Source: Aquirickettsia sp965229725 (GTDB taxonomy: Bacteria > Pseudomonadota > Alphaproteobacteria > Rickettsiales > Midichloriaceae). From it: a stretch of DNA of 64,000 bases. The first letter of the stretch is position 1, and each line of letters begins with the position of its first letter. Location: assembly GCA_965229725.1 (NCBI GenBank), contig OZ245923.1, forward strand, positions 1,116,001-1,180,000, given 5' to 3'. The position numbers were made by a program, and so were the translations under genes. Positions 1 to 9,462 of this stretch are shown piece by piece. The notes under the pieces were generated by a model. The model was not told the DNA's origin, did not search any database, and saw only the letters and a program-made list of their open reading frames with translations.

Positions 1-95
1 CATTTTTTTTAAGTACGAATAACATAATATTTTTCAAAAACAAAAATTACTCTGATTAAAATATTGAGTAATATTGCCATATTTTTACATTCAAT

Positions 96-1310
96 TTACT
101 CAGTAGAAAATTTGCTTAATATTTTATCTAAAGTGATGAAAAGGCCACCATTGCCAGCTACATTTAATGAAGCTAAAAATGGATCTAATAAAAAATATAA
201 TGTCGTGATAGCTGAAAGCATAGCTGAGTTAAAACCAAGCTCTGTTGAAAGAAGTGGTAATATAGTCAACATTCCACCCCCTGGAATTGTCAAAACTGTG
301 AATTTCATAAATACAAAATATACTAAAAAAATAGTAAATTCTGTGTAAGTTATATCATAATGGAACATTTTTAATACGATCATTATGCAAGCAGGAACTA
401 AAAAACAATCTCCTAATAAATGCATATTAGACGTTGAGGGAATAAGAGAAATAAGAATTTTTGATTGTTTATTAGTGTTTTTTTGGACACCATCAATCGT
501 ATATGGTAATGCTGCTGTGCTTGACATAGAAACAAATGCCACAAAAATTGCAGGCAACATATTAGATAGGTTTGTAAAAAATTTTACAGCATTTAAATGT
601 CTTGAAATGAAATAAATGAGCAAAATATAAATCAGCGCCACCGCAATGATAATCTTAAGAATATGGAGGTGATTTATTATTGCTAACTCAAAGATATTAT
701 CATGTTGTAATTTTATCATAAATCCAACAATGAATAGTGGTATTATTGGAATAAAAACTTTATTAATTAGCTTCATAACATAATTAAATAGTTTATCCGC
801 AACTTGCTCAGCTTTATCCTTTATAAGGATTGGTAACAAAATTCCTAAAATCACCCCTATTATTAATGCAAGCTTATTTGATAAAATTTTATACAGATTA
901 AGTGTCCATAGAGGCTTTAAATTATCTATCAATTGAAATTGGTTGCCACTAGATGCCTTAAAATCATGATTATTGGTGAGTACATAAAAACTAATATTGA
1001 ATGAAATGAACGAAGCAATAAAATTTGATACATATATTAGCAATACAAATAAAAAAGCTAATTTCATAGCATGATTTTTAAGAAGAATGATACTTCTGGA
1101 AATAAAAATTACTATGATAAATGGAATAGCAAAAATTAATAATTCCTGAATAGTGAGACTTATGGAATATAGAATGGACTTAAAATTTAATGGAATATAA
1201 TTGCCAAAACAGAAGATTGAAATTAATAATACTATCAATATCAGTGATGTTCTTTTCATTGGGTTAATTTTGACATATAAAAAATTGTCAGTAATATACT
1301 TAAAAATCAA
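96..1310 (-). CDS. Dicarboxylate/amino acid:cation symporter (SDF/DAACS family)
   Basis: A 404-residue polytopic membrane protein of the sodium:dicarboxylate symporter family, which imports C4-dicarboxylates or acidic amino acids with Na+ or H+. The C-terminal half shows the family signature: a serine-rich hairpin (SMSSTAALPYTIDGV, about residue 260), then a TIPGGGML segment and a final AGNGGL segment near residues 375-390. The N-terminus has about six hydrophobic helices. It is divergent from the EptA-like gene at 1383, with a 72-bp gap that must hold both promoters. A second family member lies at 34067-35269 and is not a close copy. Family assignment is secure; the substrate is not visible. 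Confidence 0.88.
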   Translation of the reverse strand: MIFKYITDNFLYVKINPMKRTSLILIVLLISIFCFGNYIPLNFKSILYSISLTIQELLIFAIPFIIVIFISRSIILLKNHAMKLAFLFVLLIYVSNFIASFISFNISFYVLTNNHDFKASSGNQFQLIDNLKPLWTLNLYKILSNKLALIIGVILGILLPILIKDKAEQVADKLFNYVMKLINKVFIPIIPLFIVGFMIKLQHDNIFELAIINHLHILKIIIAVALIYILLIYFISRHLNAVKFFTNLSNMLPAIFVAFVSMSSTAALPYTIDGVQKNTNKQSKILISLIPSTSNMHLLGDCFLVPACIMIVLKMFHYDITYTEFTIFLVYFVFMKFTVLTIPGGGMLTILPLLSTELGFNSAMLSAITTLYFLLDPFLASLNVAGNGGLFITLDKILSKFSTE

Positions 1311-1382
1311 ACTTTAGTATATAACAATTCTGCCTGTTAACTAATTATCGTACTAAAGAAAATAACATGAAATGACAAATTT

Positions 1383-3008
1383 ATGAAAAAATTACTTTTC
1401 AACAAGCATAATCTAGTTTTTTTATCGATAATTATATACTTTTCATTTTTAAACGTCCTTTTTACAAAAGAAATATTGGAAGTAAATAGCTCTTTTGCGT
1501 ACAGATTTTTTGTTTGTACAACAAATATTGGATTTTCATTAATTTTTACTGCTTTTATTTCGATTAATAGATGGCTATTAATATCGTTATTGATACCAAT
1601 GCTATTTATAGGTGGCTTATTAAGCTACTTCAAGCTTTATCTAGGAATCAATTTCAATGAAGCACTAATTGAATCCACCCTAAACACACATTCTGATGAA
1701 ATATTATCAGTTATAAATTTTAGATTAATTGGCTGGATTATTTTATTTTCGGCTATTCCTATAATTTTCTTAATTAAAAATTTACATCACTTAAAAATAC
1801 AATTTTTGCAAAAAATCAAAATTAATATTATTTGTGGTTTACTTGGCACTGCAATTTTTTACACTCCAACGATTTTCATGCAAAAAATCAATCCAGTAAT
1901 TTTCTTAAAAACCAATGTAGTGAATTTATATCCTGCAAATTTTTTTGTACCATGGTCTAATTATTATAGGCATTATAAAATAAGAAATTCTGAAAAAAAG
2001 ATTAATGCTTTTTTGGAGCATAAATTTAATTTTAATGATGATGATACAAAGGTGGTATTAGTGTTAGGAGAGTCAGCTAGAAGTGATAGGTTTAGTATAA
2101 ATGGATATGGCAGAAATACAACTCCACAATTAGAACAAAAAAAGCATTTGATTAGTTTTAAAGATGCCTATTCTCTTGAAACTTATACAATTGGAGGACT
2201 AAATAGTATTTTCAAACTTCATCCTAATAAAAATGAAAATACATTGATCTCAATATTTAAAGATTTGGGCTTTCAAACTAATTGGGTGACCCTACAATCC
2301 TTTAGAAGTGCCCTAAATAATATTGCTTCAGAAGCTAATAATGTGGTGACTAAAGAAATGATTATGCAAAATAGCAATTCAATCCTGAGAGATGATGATG
2401 TTATACCATTTTTAAAAAAATTATTAAAAGAAAAGAGTGCCAATAACTCATTTATAATACTACACACTCATGGTAGCCATTACACATATGATGATAGGTA
2501 TCCAGAAAGCTTTAAAAAATTTAATCCTACTTGTACCGATGTAAATAACGCATCAATTTTTAAAAGTATTTTTCAAAGAAATTCTTGTGAATATAAGGAA
2601 GAAAGTAGCAATTCCTATGATAACACCATACTTTATACAGATTATGTTTTAAGTGAAATTATAAATGAGTTAAAACCGTATAAAGCTATGCTCATTTATA
2701 TCTCTGATCATGGAGAATCGCTTGGTGAAAATGGAATTTATCTTCATAGTTATGAATATAGTAAAGCGCCAAAAGAGCAACTTCATGTTCCATATCTTTT
2801 ATGGTTTTCAGATAAGTTGCTAAACAGTGACCCTCTAATTAAACGAAATTTAGAGATAGCTAAAGCAAACGCAAATAAAAAAGTGGACCAAAGCACAGTT
2901 CTATATTCATTATTAGACTGTATCAATGTTGAGTCTAATTTTATCGATAAGAGTAAAAGCATATGCTCTAAATCTTTAGGTCATAATGTTCAATTTGGAA
3001 GAAAATAG
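1383..3008 (+). CDS. eptA: EptA-like phosphoethanolamine transferase
   Basis: A 541-residue inner-membrane enzyme with about five N-terminal transmembrane helices (residues 1-165, DUF1705 type) and a periplasmic sulfatase-fold domain. Family members move phosphoethanolamine from phosphatidylethanolamine to lipid A or another glycolipid. The nucleophile motif reads GESARSDRFS, with Ser231 where characterised EptA enzymes usually have Thr. The following NGYGRNTTP block and the metal-binding DHGESLGENG and LHSYEY blocks near the C-terminus are present. Transfer to lipid A rather than another acceptor is inferred. Two tRNA genes on the opposite strand follow directly. Confidence 0.85.
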   Translation: MKKLLFNKHNLVFLSIIIYFSFLNVLFTKEILEVNSSFAYRFFVCTTNIGFSLIFTAFISINRWLLISLLIPMLFIGGLLSYFKLYLGINFNEALIESTLNTHSDEILSVINFRLIGWIILFSAIPIIFLIKNLHHLKIQFLQKIKINIICGLLGTAIFYTPTIFMQKINPVIFLKTNVVNLYPANFFVPWSNYYRHYKIRNSEKKINAFLEHKFNFNDDDTKVVLVLGESARSDRFSINGYGRNTTPQLEQKKHLISFKDAYSLETYTIGGLNSIFKLHPNKNENTLISIFKDLGFQTNWVTLQSFRSALNNIASEANNVVTKEMIMQNSNSILRDDDVIPFLKKLLKEKSANNSFIILHTHGSHYTYDDRYPESFKKFNPTCTDVNNASIFKSIFQRNSCEYKEESSNSYDNTILYTDYVLSEIINELKPYKAMLIYISDHGESLGENGIYLHSYEYSKAPKEQLHVPYLLWFSDKLLNSDPLIKRNLEIAKANANKKVDQSTVLYSLLDCINVESNFIDKSKSICSKSLGHNVQFGRK

Positions 3009-3051
3009 TAAGGAAAGCTAAGAATCAAAGTTTGAGATAAAAGTCGAAGAG

Positions 3052-3127
3052 TGGTGCCCAGAGGCGGAATCGAACCACCGACACAAGGATTTTCAGTCCT
3101 TTGCTCTACCGACTGAGCTACCTGGGC
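3052..3127 (-). tRNA. tRNA-Phe (GAA)
   Basis: A complete 76-nt cloverleaf with encoded CCA. The acceptor GCCCAGG pairs with TCTGGGC, the anticodon stem AAGGA/TCCTT encloses the loop CTGAAAA giving anticodon GAA, and the T-loop is TTCGATT. It is the downstream member of a pair, 19 bp from tRNA-Glu. Confidence 0.97.
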
Positions 3128-3146
3128 ATGTGTGTCATTGCTTATT

Positions 3147-3222
3147 TGGCGACCCCTACGGGATTCGAACCCGTATTGCCACCGTGAAAGGGTGGAGTCC
3201 TGAACCGTTAGACGAAGGGGTC
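3147..3222 (-). tRNA. tRNA-Glu (UUC)
   Basis: A complete 76-nt cloverleaf with encoded CCA. The acceptor GACCCCT pairs with AGGGGTC, the anticodon stem CCACC/GGTGG encloses the loop CTTTCAC giving anticodon TTC, and the T-loop is TTCGAAT. It is probably co-transcribed with tRNA-Phe. Confidence 0.97.
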
Positions 3223-3345
3223 TAAGTAGGGAAGATTATATATATTTATTTATAAATTCAAATAGTTTTTTTAAAAAAAGTTATTATTATTTGATTTACA
3301 CCCAATATCAACCATATAACAACAGTTTTATTTATCATAAAAGCT

Positions 3346-4850
3346 CTATCTAAAATGATTAAAAATCTTTATCCTGAACAAATAACATGTTGCTATATAG
3401 CCGGTAAATCCAAGCAATATCTCAAAGATCAATAATAAAAATCTGCTCTCCATCTTAAAAATATTTTCATATATATACATCAAGATTATCATAAACATTG
3501 AAGCAAAAAAATATTTGATTATTTCGAATAAAATAAATTTTCGCAGTTTAAATTGCAAAACTTTATAAGCAAAAATTACTAAAATGATAATATTTGCCCA
3601 ACCCGATATAACATTTGCAATTGCAACACCTAGATATTGTAGCTTCTCCATCAACATAATGCTGATAAAAATATTAATTATTATACATGTGATAGATATT
3701 ATTACTGGAACCTTAGTATTAAGTTTGGCATAAAATTTTGTTTGGAATAATTTAATCAATATAAACGCTGGTAAACCAAATATTAATATTTTTAAAGTCT
3801 CTGACGTGTGAGTGGTGCTGTAATTTGTAAATTCACCTCTTTCAAATAAAGTATAAATAACATTTTTAGATAAAAAAAATAACGCTATGGTGGCAGGAAT
3901 TGTAAACATCATAACAAGATTTATTGCATTATTTTGCAAATCATTTGCAGCGTCCCCATCAGTAGATCTAACTTTTTTTGCAAGCATTGGGAGCAATACC
4001 GTCCCAATCGCCGTGCCGATTAATGCTAGTGGCAATTGAACAATTCTATCTGCGTAATATAAATATGATAGCCCGCCTGGGAAAAATGAAAGGATTATCA
4101 TGCTAACCCAAGTATTAATATGAGTTATTCCAGATGATAGGATAATGGGAATTATGTTTTTTAAAATTCTTGTGATTTTTTTATTAGATTCTATTTTAAA
4201 AAATTTTAATTTGCATCCATGCTTAAATATAAAAAATATCATCCATAATAATTCCAATATACCACCTATCAAAGTAGCAACTGAAAGGCTATGCGCGCTT
4301 GTTTCAAAAATATCTAGGGATATCAGCAATATAATAATCACTACATTTAAAATTACTGGAGCAATTGCAAACGGAAAAAATTTGTCAAAACTGTTAAGTA
4401 TTCCTCCATAAAATGCTGCTAAAGAAATGCAAAATAGATATGGAAAAGTTATTCTTCCAAATAATACCGCTAAATTATATATTTGAATATTATCCCTAAA
4501 GCCCGGGGTTGAATACCAAATGACCTGAGGCATTAATATGATAATTAACAAGCAAAATAATGCCAATGTTATTATTAATAGCATGTGTACCTTGGAGGCA
4601 AATTCTAAGGCTTTTGCTTACCATGACTTTTTAATTCCTTGGAAAACTCAGGCACAAAAACCAAATTAAGGGCCCCTTCTGCAAATATATTTCTAAACAT
4701 ATTTGCCAATCTAAAAGCTGCTATGAAGGCATCATTAATCAATCCAGTACCAAGTTTTGCAGCAATAACCATATCTCTAATGTAGCCAAAAATTCTAGAA
4801 ATTAATGTGCATAAACTTACAACAAATGTTGATTTAATTAATTTATTCAC
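3346..4850 (-). pseudogene. murJ: murJ (mviN) lipid II flippase, split by a -1 frameshift
   Basis: MurJ flips lipid II across the inner membrane for peptidoglycan synthesis. The first 81 codons (4605-4850) match the MurJ N-terminus (SRIFGYIRDMVIAAKLG, FAEGALNLVFVPEF). They end at a stop shortly after the AAAA run at 4612-4615. The next frame resumes at once as KALEFASKVHMLLIITLAL, a normal MurJ continuation, and runs as a 412-codon membrane protein to 3346. One extra A in the run would restore a protein of about 500 residues, the usual length. MurJ is normally essential in walled cells, so this is either a sequencing error, frequent slippage, or real loss. It is the last gene of the ychF-glmM-murJ operon, 4 bp after glmM. 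Confidence 0.85.
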
Positions 4851-4854
4851 CTTT

Positions 4855-6186
4855 TTAAATGATTGTTTTGACTATTTCCTCATGTACTTTTTCAATCTTC
4901 GCCTTTTCTTTGCCTTCTACCAACACCCTAATTAATTTTTCCGTTCCTGATTTTCTAACAACTATTTTCAAATCTGAATTATTAACAATAATATTCTTCA
5001 TATTATTACTTACAGAATTTTTTAAAAGTGGGTTATTACCATTAAATTTTATATTTGATTTAACTTGAGGATTAAGCTTAAAAATATTTACTAAATCACT
5101 TAATTTCTTTTTACTTTCGACTAATATAGCAAGTATTTGAAGAGCAGATACGATTCCATCACCTGTATTTGAATAATCTGAAAAAATTATATGCCCGGAT
5201 TCTTCTCCTCCAAAATTTAAATTATTTTTAACCATTAACTCGTGCACTTTGATGTCCCCTACTTCAGAGTAAATAGTTTTTATCCCCACACTTTTTAAAT
5301 ACTCTTCTAGCGCTAAATTTGAAATTTTGGTAACTACAATAGCATCACCCTTCAGTCTGCGATGATTTTTAAGATAGGTCGCTATCATTGCTATTATATA
5401 TTCACCCGGAATTACCTCTCCTTTTTCGTTGCAAATTGTAATTCTATCTGCATCTCCATCAAGAGCTATGCCAATATCTGATTTAGTTTCTAATACTTTT
5501 TTGCATAAATTTTCAGGGTATATTGACCCACAATTATCATTAATATTAAATCCGTTAGGTTCACAGGAAAGTTTTGTGACCTCAGCTCCCAATTCCCACA
5601 ATATAGTTGGTGCCAGGTTATAGGCACTTCCATTTGCGCAATCAAGAACAATTTTAAGCCCAGACAGTGTAAAGTTTTTTGGAAAAGATCTTTTTACAAA
5701 TTCAATGTATCTACCTGGTGCGTCATCCAGTCTTTTAGCCCTACCCAATTTTGATGGTTCAGCAAGGCTCTCATCTAGCTTTTCACTAAATATTAAATTT
5801 TCAATTTTTTGCCTAGAACTTATATCAAGTTTATAACCATTTTTATTGAACAGTTTAACTCCATTATCATGATGTGGATTATGTGACGCTGTAATCATGA
5901 TTCCAAAATCAGCTCTTAATGATTTTATTAAAATTGGCACAGATGGCGTAGGCATTGGGCCAACCAAAATAACATCTGTCCCAGTTGATATTAAACCAGA
6001 TGTCAAAGCAGGCTCTATCATGTACCCTGAGAGCCTTGTATCTTTTGCGATGACTACCCTTCTTTTTGAGTTATTTGCATTAATAAAAACCCCAATAGCA
6101 GTGCCTATCTTTAAAGCAATATCCGCTGTGATCGGAAATTTGTTAACTAGCCCTCTAATTCCATCGGTTCCAAAAATTGATGACAT
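4855..6186 (-). CDS. glmM: Phosphoglucosamine mutase GlmM
   Basis: A 443-residue alpha-D-phosphohexomutase that converts glucosamine-6-phosphate to glucosamine-1-phosphate for UDP-GlcNAc, feeding peptidoglycan and lipid A synthesis in the cytosol. The four family blocks are present: N-terminal FGTDGIRG, the phosphoserine loop TASHNPHHDNG with Ser101, the metal loop DGDADR, the sugar-binding GGEESGH loop, and the C-terminal phosphate-binding RKSGTEKLIRV. The length is typical. It follows ychF by 8 bp and precedes murJ by 4 bp in a leftward operon. Confidence 0.96.
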   Translation of the reverse strand: MSSIFGTDGIRGLVNKFPITADIALKIGTAIGVFINANNSKRRVVIAKDTRLSGYMIEPALTSGLISTGTDVILVGPMPTPSVPILIKSLRADFGIMITASHNPHHDNGVKLFNKNGYKLDISSRQKIENLIFSEKLDESLAEPSKLGRAKRLDDAPGRYIEFVKRSFPKNFTLSGLKIVLDCANGSAYNLAPTILWELGAEVTKLSCEPNGFNINDNCGSIYPENLCKKVLETKSDIGIALDGDADRITICNEKGEVIPGEYIIAMIATYLKNHRRLKGDAIVVTKISNLALEEYLKSVGIKTIYSEVGDIKVHELMVKNNLNFGGEESGHIIFSDYSNTGDGIVSALQILAILVESKKKLSDLVNIFKLNPQVKSNIKFNGNNPLLKNSVSNNMKNIIVNNSDLKIVVRKSGTEKLIRVLVEGKEKAKIEKVHEEIVKTII

Positions 6187-6194
6187 ATTTTCGA

Positions 6195-7307
6195 TTATTT
6201 ATTTTTTGATTTCGAAACATTAAACCTAAATAATATTACATCACCATCATTCACAATATAGTCTCTTCCTTCTTGTCTTAATTTTCCAACTTCTCTTGCT
6301 CCATGCTCTCCATTAAATTCAATATAATCATCATAAGATATTGTTTCTGCGCAAATAAATCCATTTTCAAAATCTGTATGAATGATCCCAGCTGCTTTTT
6401 GAGCTGTAGTATTTTTTTTGAAAGTCCAAGCTCTTGTTTCTTGTGGTCCCACAGTAAAATATGTGTTTAGACTAAGGATTTTATAGCCAGCTTTAATCAC
6501 TTTGTTTAAACCGCTTTCATCAAGACCTAATTCTTTTAAAAATTCCTTTTGCTCAGTATCATCGTTTAGATTAGAGATTTCTTCCTCAATCTTCGCTGAT
6601 ATATTAATACTAATTGTATTCTGTTTGGCAGCTTTTTGTTCAATAAGTTTTGAAAATTCGTTACCCTTTAAAACAAAATCCTCCTCAACATTACATATGT
6701 AAAAAAACGGCTTAGAAGTTAATAAATTTAAAGTTTTAACTTTTTCCTCATTACTTTCATTCATAAACATTCTCGCAGGCTTGCCTGAATCAAGAATCTG
6801 AAGTATTTGATTGATCAATAATACTGTCTCAGCTAGTGATTTATCTTGTTTTGCTTTTTTTTCAATAGCTTTTAGTTGTTTACTGAGACTTTCTATATCT
6901 GCTAGAATTAATTCTGTTTCTATAATTTCAGTATCTCTGATTGGATCCACACTACCCTCAACATGTGTAATATCACCATCATCAAAACATCTTACCATAT
7001 AAACTATGGAATCTACATTTCTAATATGAGATAAAAATTTGTTACCTAAACCCTCTCCTTTACTTGCCCCTTTAACAATCCCTGCAATGTCAACAAACTC
7101 TATTTGTGCAGATATCGTTTTTTTAGATCCAGCAATATTAGATAATTTCTCTAGCCTTTCATCTGGTACTAGAACCAAGCCATTATTAGGCTCAATAGTA
7201 CAAAATGGATAGTTTGCTGCACTTGCTTGTTGACTACTAGTTAAAGCATTAAATAAAGTAGATTTGCCTACATTAGGCAATCCAACAATCCCGCATCTAA
7301 ATCCCAT
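6195..7307 (-). CDS. ychF: Obg-like ATPase YchF
   Basis: A 370-residue universally conserved P-loop ATPase of the TRAFAC class, linked to ribosomes and stress responses. The Walker A is GLPNVGKST at residues 8-16, the G3-like block is DIAGIVKGA, a coiled-coil insert follows, and a TGS domain forms the C-terminus (TYFTVGPQETRAW onward). As expected for YchF it lacks the NKxD guanine-specificity motif. The start is 4 bp after the stop of the upstream solute-binding protein gene, so they probably share a transcript. Confidence 0.96.
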   Translation of the reverse strand: MGFRCGIVGLPNVGKSTLFNALTSSQQASAANYPFCTIEPNNGLVLVPDERLEKLSNIAGSKKTISAQIEFVDIAGIVKGASKGEGLGNKFLSHIRNVDSIVYMVRCFDDGDITHVEGSVDPIRDTEIIETELILADIESLSKQLKAIEKKAKQDKSLAETVLLINQILQILDSGKPARMFMNESNEEKVKTLNLLTSKPFFYICNVEEDFVLKGNEFSKLIEQKAAKQNTISINISAKIEEEISNLNDDTEQKEFLKELGLDESGLNKVIKAGYKILSLNTYFTVGPQETRAWTFKKNTTAQKAAGIIHTDFENGFICAETISYDDYIEFNGEHGAREVGKLRQEGRDYIVNDGDVILFRFNVSKSKNK

Positions 7308-7311
7308 TTAC

Positions 7312-8106
7312 TTATCTCAAACCCCACTTCTTCAGAAGCAATTCAATTTTGCCATCAGCATTTAAACTTTCTATGCCTTTGTTTAGTTCATCCACAAGAC
7401 TAGAGCCTTTTTTAACTCCAATAACGTAGCTATTTTCCTCTTCATCAATATAAACATCATCCCCTATATGTTCAGATTTAAGTTCTGATATATTCTTGAT
7501 AAAGCTTGGAGCCTGAGCATCCTCTACAATCAAAGCATCAATTTCTCCAAGTTTAAGCTTTTCTATCAGAAGAAAATTTGAACCCATGGAAACAATTTTA
7601 AGCGATTTATCAGAAGAGTCATTATAATCGTTAGCAAAACTCTCCATTGTAGTGCCGGTTTGCACACCTATCTTAGCATCTTTAGGAAAATCATCTAATG
7701 TTTTTGCATCATTATCTTTCATCATGATAATAGCAAATGCACTGGTATAATATGGATCTGAAAAGCTAACATTATCTATTCTTTCAGAATTCTTAGAAAT
7801 ACTAGATACAATGACATCAACTTTACCAGAGTTTAATGAAGGAATAAGTGAGGAAAATTCCATTTCTCTAATTTCAATTTTTTTATTCATTTTTTCTCCA
7901 AGTTCATGAATAAAATCAATATCAAAACCTACAATTTCTCCATTTTTTGTATATTCAAAAGGTGGATAATCAGGACTTACACCAACTTTCAAAGCATCAC
8001 TCTCCACACTGTTTGTACTCTTTTGCAATTTGGATACAAAGAAAATTATTGAAGCAATAATTAGTGCAGTTACAATTAGAACTGCCATTTTATAAGATTT
8101 AGCCAT
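7312..8106 (-). CDS. Polar amino acid ABC transporter substrate-binding protein
   Basis: A 264-residue periplasmic binding protein of family 3 (SBP_bac_3). An N-terminal hydrophobic segment at about residues 8-26 serves as signal peptide or anchor. It is followed by the typical VGVSPDYPPFEY start of lobe 1, the GFDIDFIHELG block, and GVQTGTT. No permease or ATPase of the same system is adjacent, so it either serves components elsewhere or acts alone. It is the first gene of the leftward operon with ychF, glmM and murJ, and is divergent from dnaJ. The ligand is unknown. Confidence 0.85.
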   Translation of the reverse strand: MAKSYKMAVLIVTALIIASIIFFVSKLQKSTNSVESDALKVGVSPDYPPFEYTKNGEIVGFDIDFIHELGEKMNKKIEIREMEFSSLIPSLNSGKVDVIVSSISKNSERIDNVSFSDPYYTSAFAIIMMKDNDAKTLDDFPKDAKIGVQTGTTMESFANDYNDSSDKSLKIVSMGSNFLLIEKLKLGEIDALIVEDAQAPSFIKNISELKSEHIGDDVYIDEEENSYVIGVKKGSSLVDELNKGIESLNADGKIELLLKKWGLR

Positions 8107-8224
8107 AATGAAAAACTGAAAAGATGTTTAGCTACACTATACTAAAAAATAAGAAAAACACAACTTCTAAAAAACCATTTCCCGCATAAATTTTTACATT
8201 CTTAACATAAAACTGTGATACCTC

Positions 8225-8252
8225 TTGATATAAGAAAATTCTGTACTATTTT
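8225..8252 (+). promoter_or_regulatory. Candidate promoter for dnaJ
   Basis: TTGATA and TATTTT separated by 16 bp, about 50 bp upstream of the dnaJ start, in the divergent region between the solute-binding protein gene and dnaJ. The -35 lies in CTTGATA, which also resembles an alphaproteobacterial heat-shock -35. This is pattern matching in AT-rich DNA only. Confidence 0.3.
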
Positions 8253-8301
8253 AATTGGGTATTATTAATGTTTCTAAATTGCAATTAAATAAAAATAATA
8301 A

Positions 8302-9444
8302 ATGGCAGAAAAAGATTACTATAAGACTCTAGGAGTAAATAAAGATGCAGCTCCCGATGAAATAAAAAAAGCCTTTAGGAAGTTGGCTATGAAACATCAT
8401 CCTGATAAAAACCAGGGTAACAAGGAATCTGAGAAAAAATTTAAGGAACTTAACGAAGCGTATGAAGTTTTAAAAGACGATCAAAAAAGAGCTGCGTATG
8501 ATAGATATGGAAGTGCAGGAGTTAACAATGGTGCAGGCGGCTTTAGTTCTCGATCTGGTGAGGGATTTGAAGATTTTGCAGATGTCTTTGGAGATATATT
8601 TGGCGACTTCATGGGAAGAGGCGCAAATGCTTCTAAAGCAAAAAGAGAAAGCCAATTTAGGGGTGCAGACTTAAGGTATAATACGGAAATCACTTTAGAA
8701 AATGCATACAAAGGCATAAATAGAAATATTAAATTTAGAGCTGCAACTAAGTGCGATGAATGCGCTGGGAAAGGAACAAAAGCAAAAACTGGCACAACTA
8801 CCTGTACTACATGTAATGGCTTAGGCAAAGTAAGATACCAGCAAGGTTTTTTTATGATAGAAAAAGCTTGTACAAGTTGTTCTGGTTCCGGAGTAACAAT
8901 CAAAGATCCCTGTGGCAAATGCAGGGGTGAAGGTAGATATGAAAAAGAGAGGGGTTTGTCCGTTCACATACCAAAAGGTATAAATGATGGAGCTAAAATT
9001 AGAGTTGCAAATGAAGGGGAAGCCGGAATTCGTGGCGCCCAAGCAGGAGATTTGTATATATATGTTTCTGTAAAATCTCATGAATTTTATCAAAGGGACA
9101 ATGAAAATTTACACTGCAGTGTCCCAGTAAAAATGGCTACAGCTGTTCTTGGAGGATTTATTGAAATTCCAACTATAGATGGAAATATAGCAAAAGTTAA
9201 CATTCCTAGTGGTACTCAGTTTGGAACAAAATTAAGAATGCAACAAAAAGGTATGCCAATCATGAATTCAACTAGATATGGTGATATTTATGTACATGTT
9301 AATGTTGAATTACCTATAAAAATTACACCAAAACAAAAAGAATTATTAGAAGAATTTGATGCAATCAATCAATCTGGAGCAAATCCAAAATCAGAAGGTT
9401 TCTTTGCTAAGGTAAAAAGCTTTGTTTCTGATTTGAAAAAATAA
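8302..9444 (+). CDS. dnaJ: Chaperone DnaJ
   Basis: A 380-residue type I Hsp40 that delivers substrates to DnaK and stimulates its ATPase. The J domain (residues 1-70) contains the HPD motif in KHHPDKNQGN. A Gly/Phe-rich linker follows, then four zinc-finger repeats (CDECAGKG, CTTCNGLG, CTSCSGSG, CGKCRGEG) at roughly residues 150-215, then the C-terminal substrate-binding domains. dnaK is not adjacent but at 56152-58068 on the other strand. The gene is followed 18 bp later by an ABC exporter pair. Confidence 0.97.
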   Translation: MAEKDYYKTLGVNKDAAPDEIKKAFRKLAMKHHPDKNQGNKESEKKFKELNEAYEVLKDDQKRAAYDRYGSAGVNNGAGGFSSRSGEGFEDFADVFGDIFGDFMGRGANASKAKRESQFRGADLRYNTEITLENAYKGINRNIKFRAATKCDECAGKGTKAKTGTTTCTTCNGLGKVRYQQGFFMIEKACTSCSGSGVTIKDPCGKCRGEGRYEKERGLSVHIPKGINDGAKIRVANEGEAGIRGAQAGDLYIYVSVKSHEFYQRDNENLHCSVPVKMATAVLGGFIEIPTIDGNIAKVNIPSGTQFGTKLRMQQKGMPIMNSTRYGDIYVHVNVELPIKITPKQKELLEEFDAINQSGANPKSEGFFAKVKSFVSDLKK

Positions 9445-9462
9445 TAATAAGAGATTTGTACA

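Noticed and set aside
64..348. 94-codon plus-strand ORF at the left edge
   Set aside because: Overlaps the symporter gene in antisense and shows no coding features.
4612..4615. Programmed -1 frameshift in murJ
   Set aside because: The run is only AAAA in CAAAAG, not a canonical slippery heptamer, and no stimulatory structure is obvious. Decay or sequencing error is simpler.
8481..8918. 145-codon ORF on the minus strand inside dnaJ
   Set aside because: Antisense shadow of the dnaJ zinc-finger region, with no independent support.
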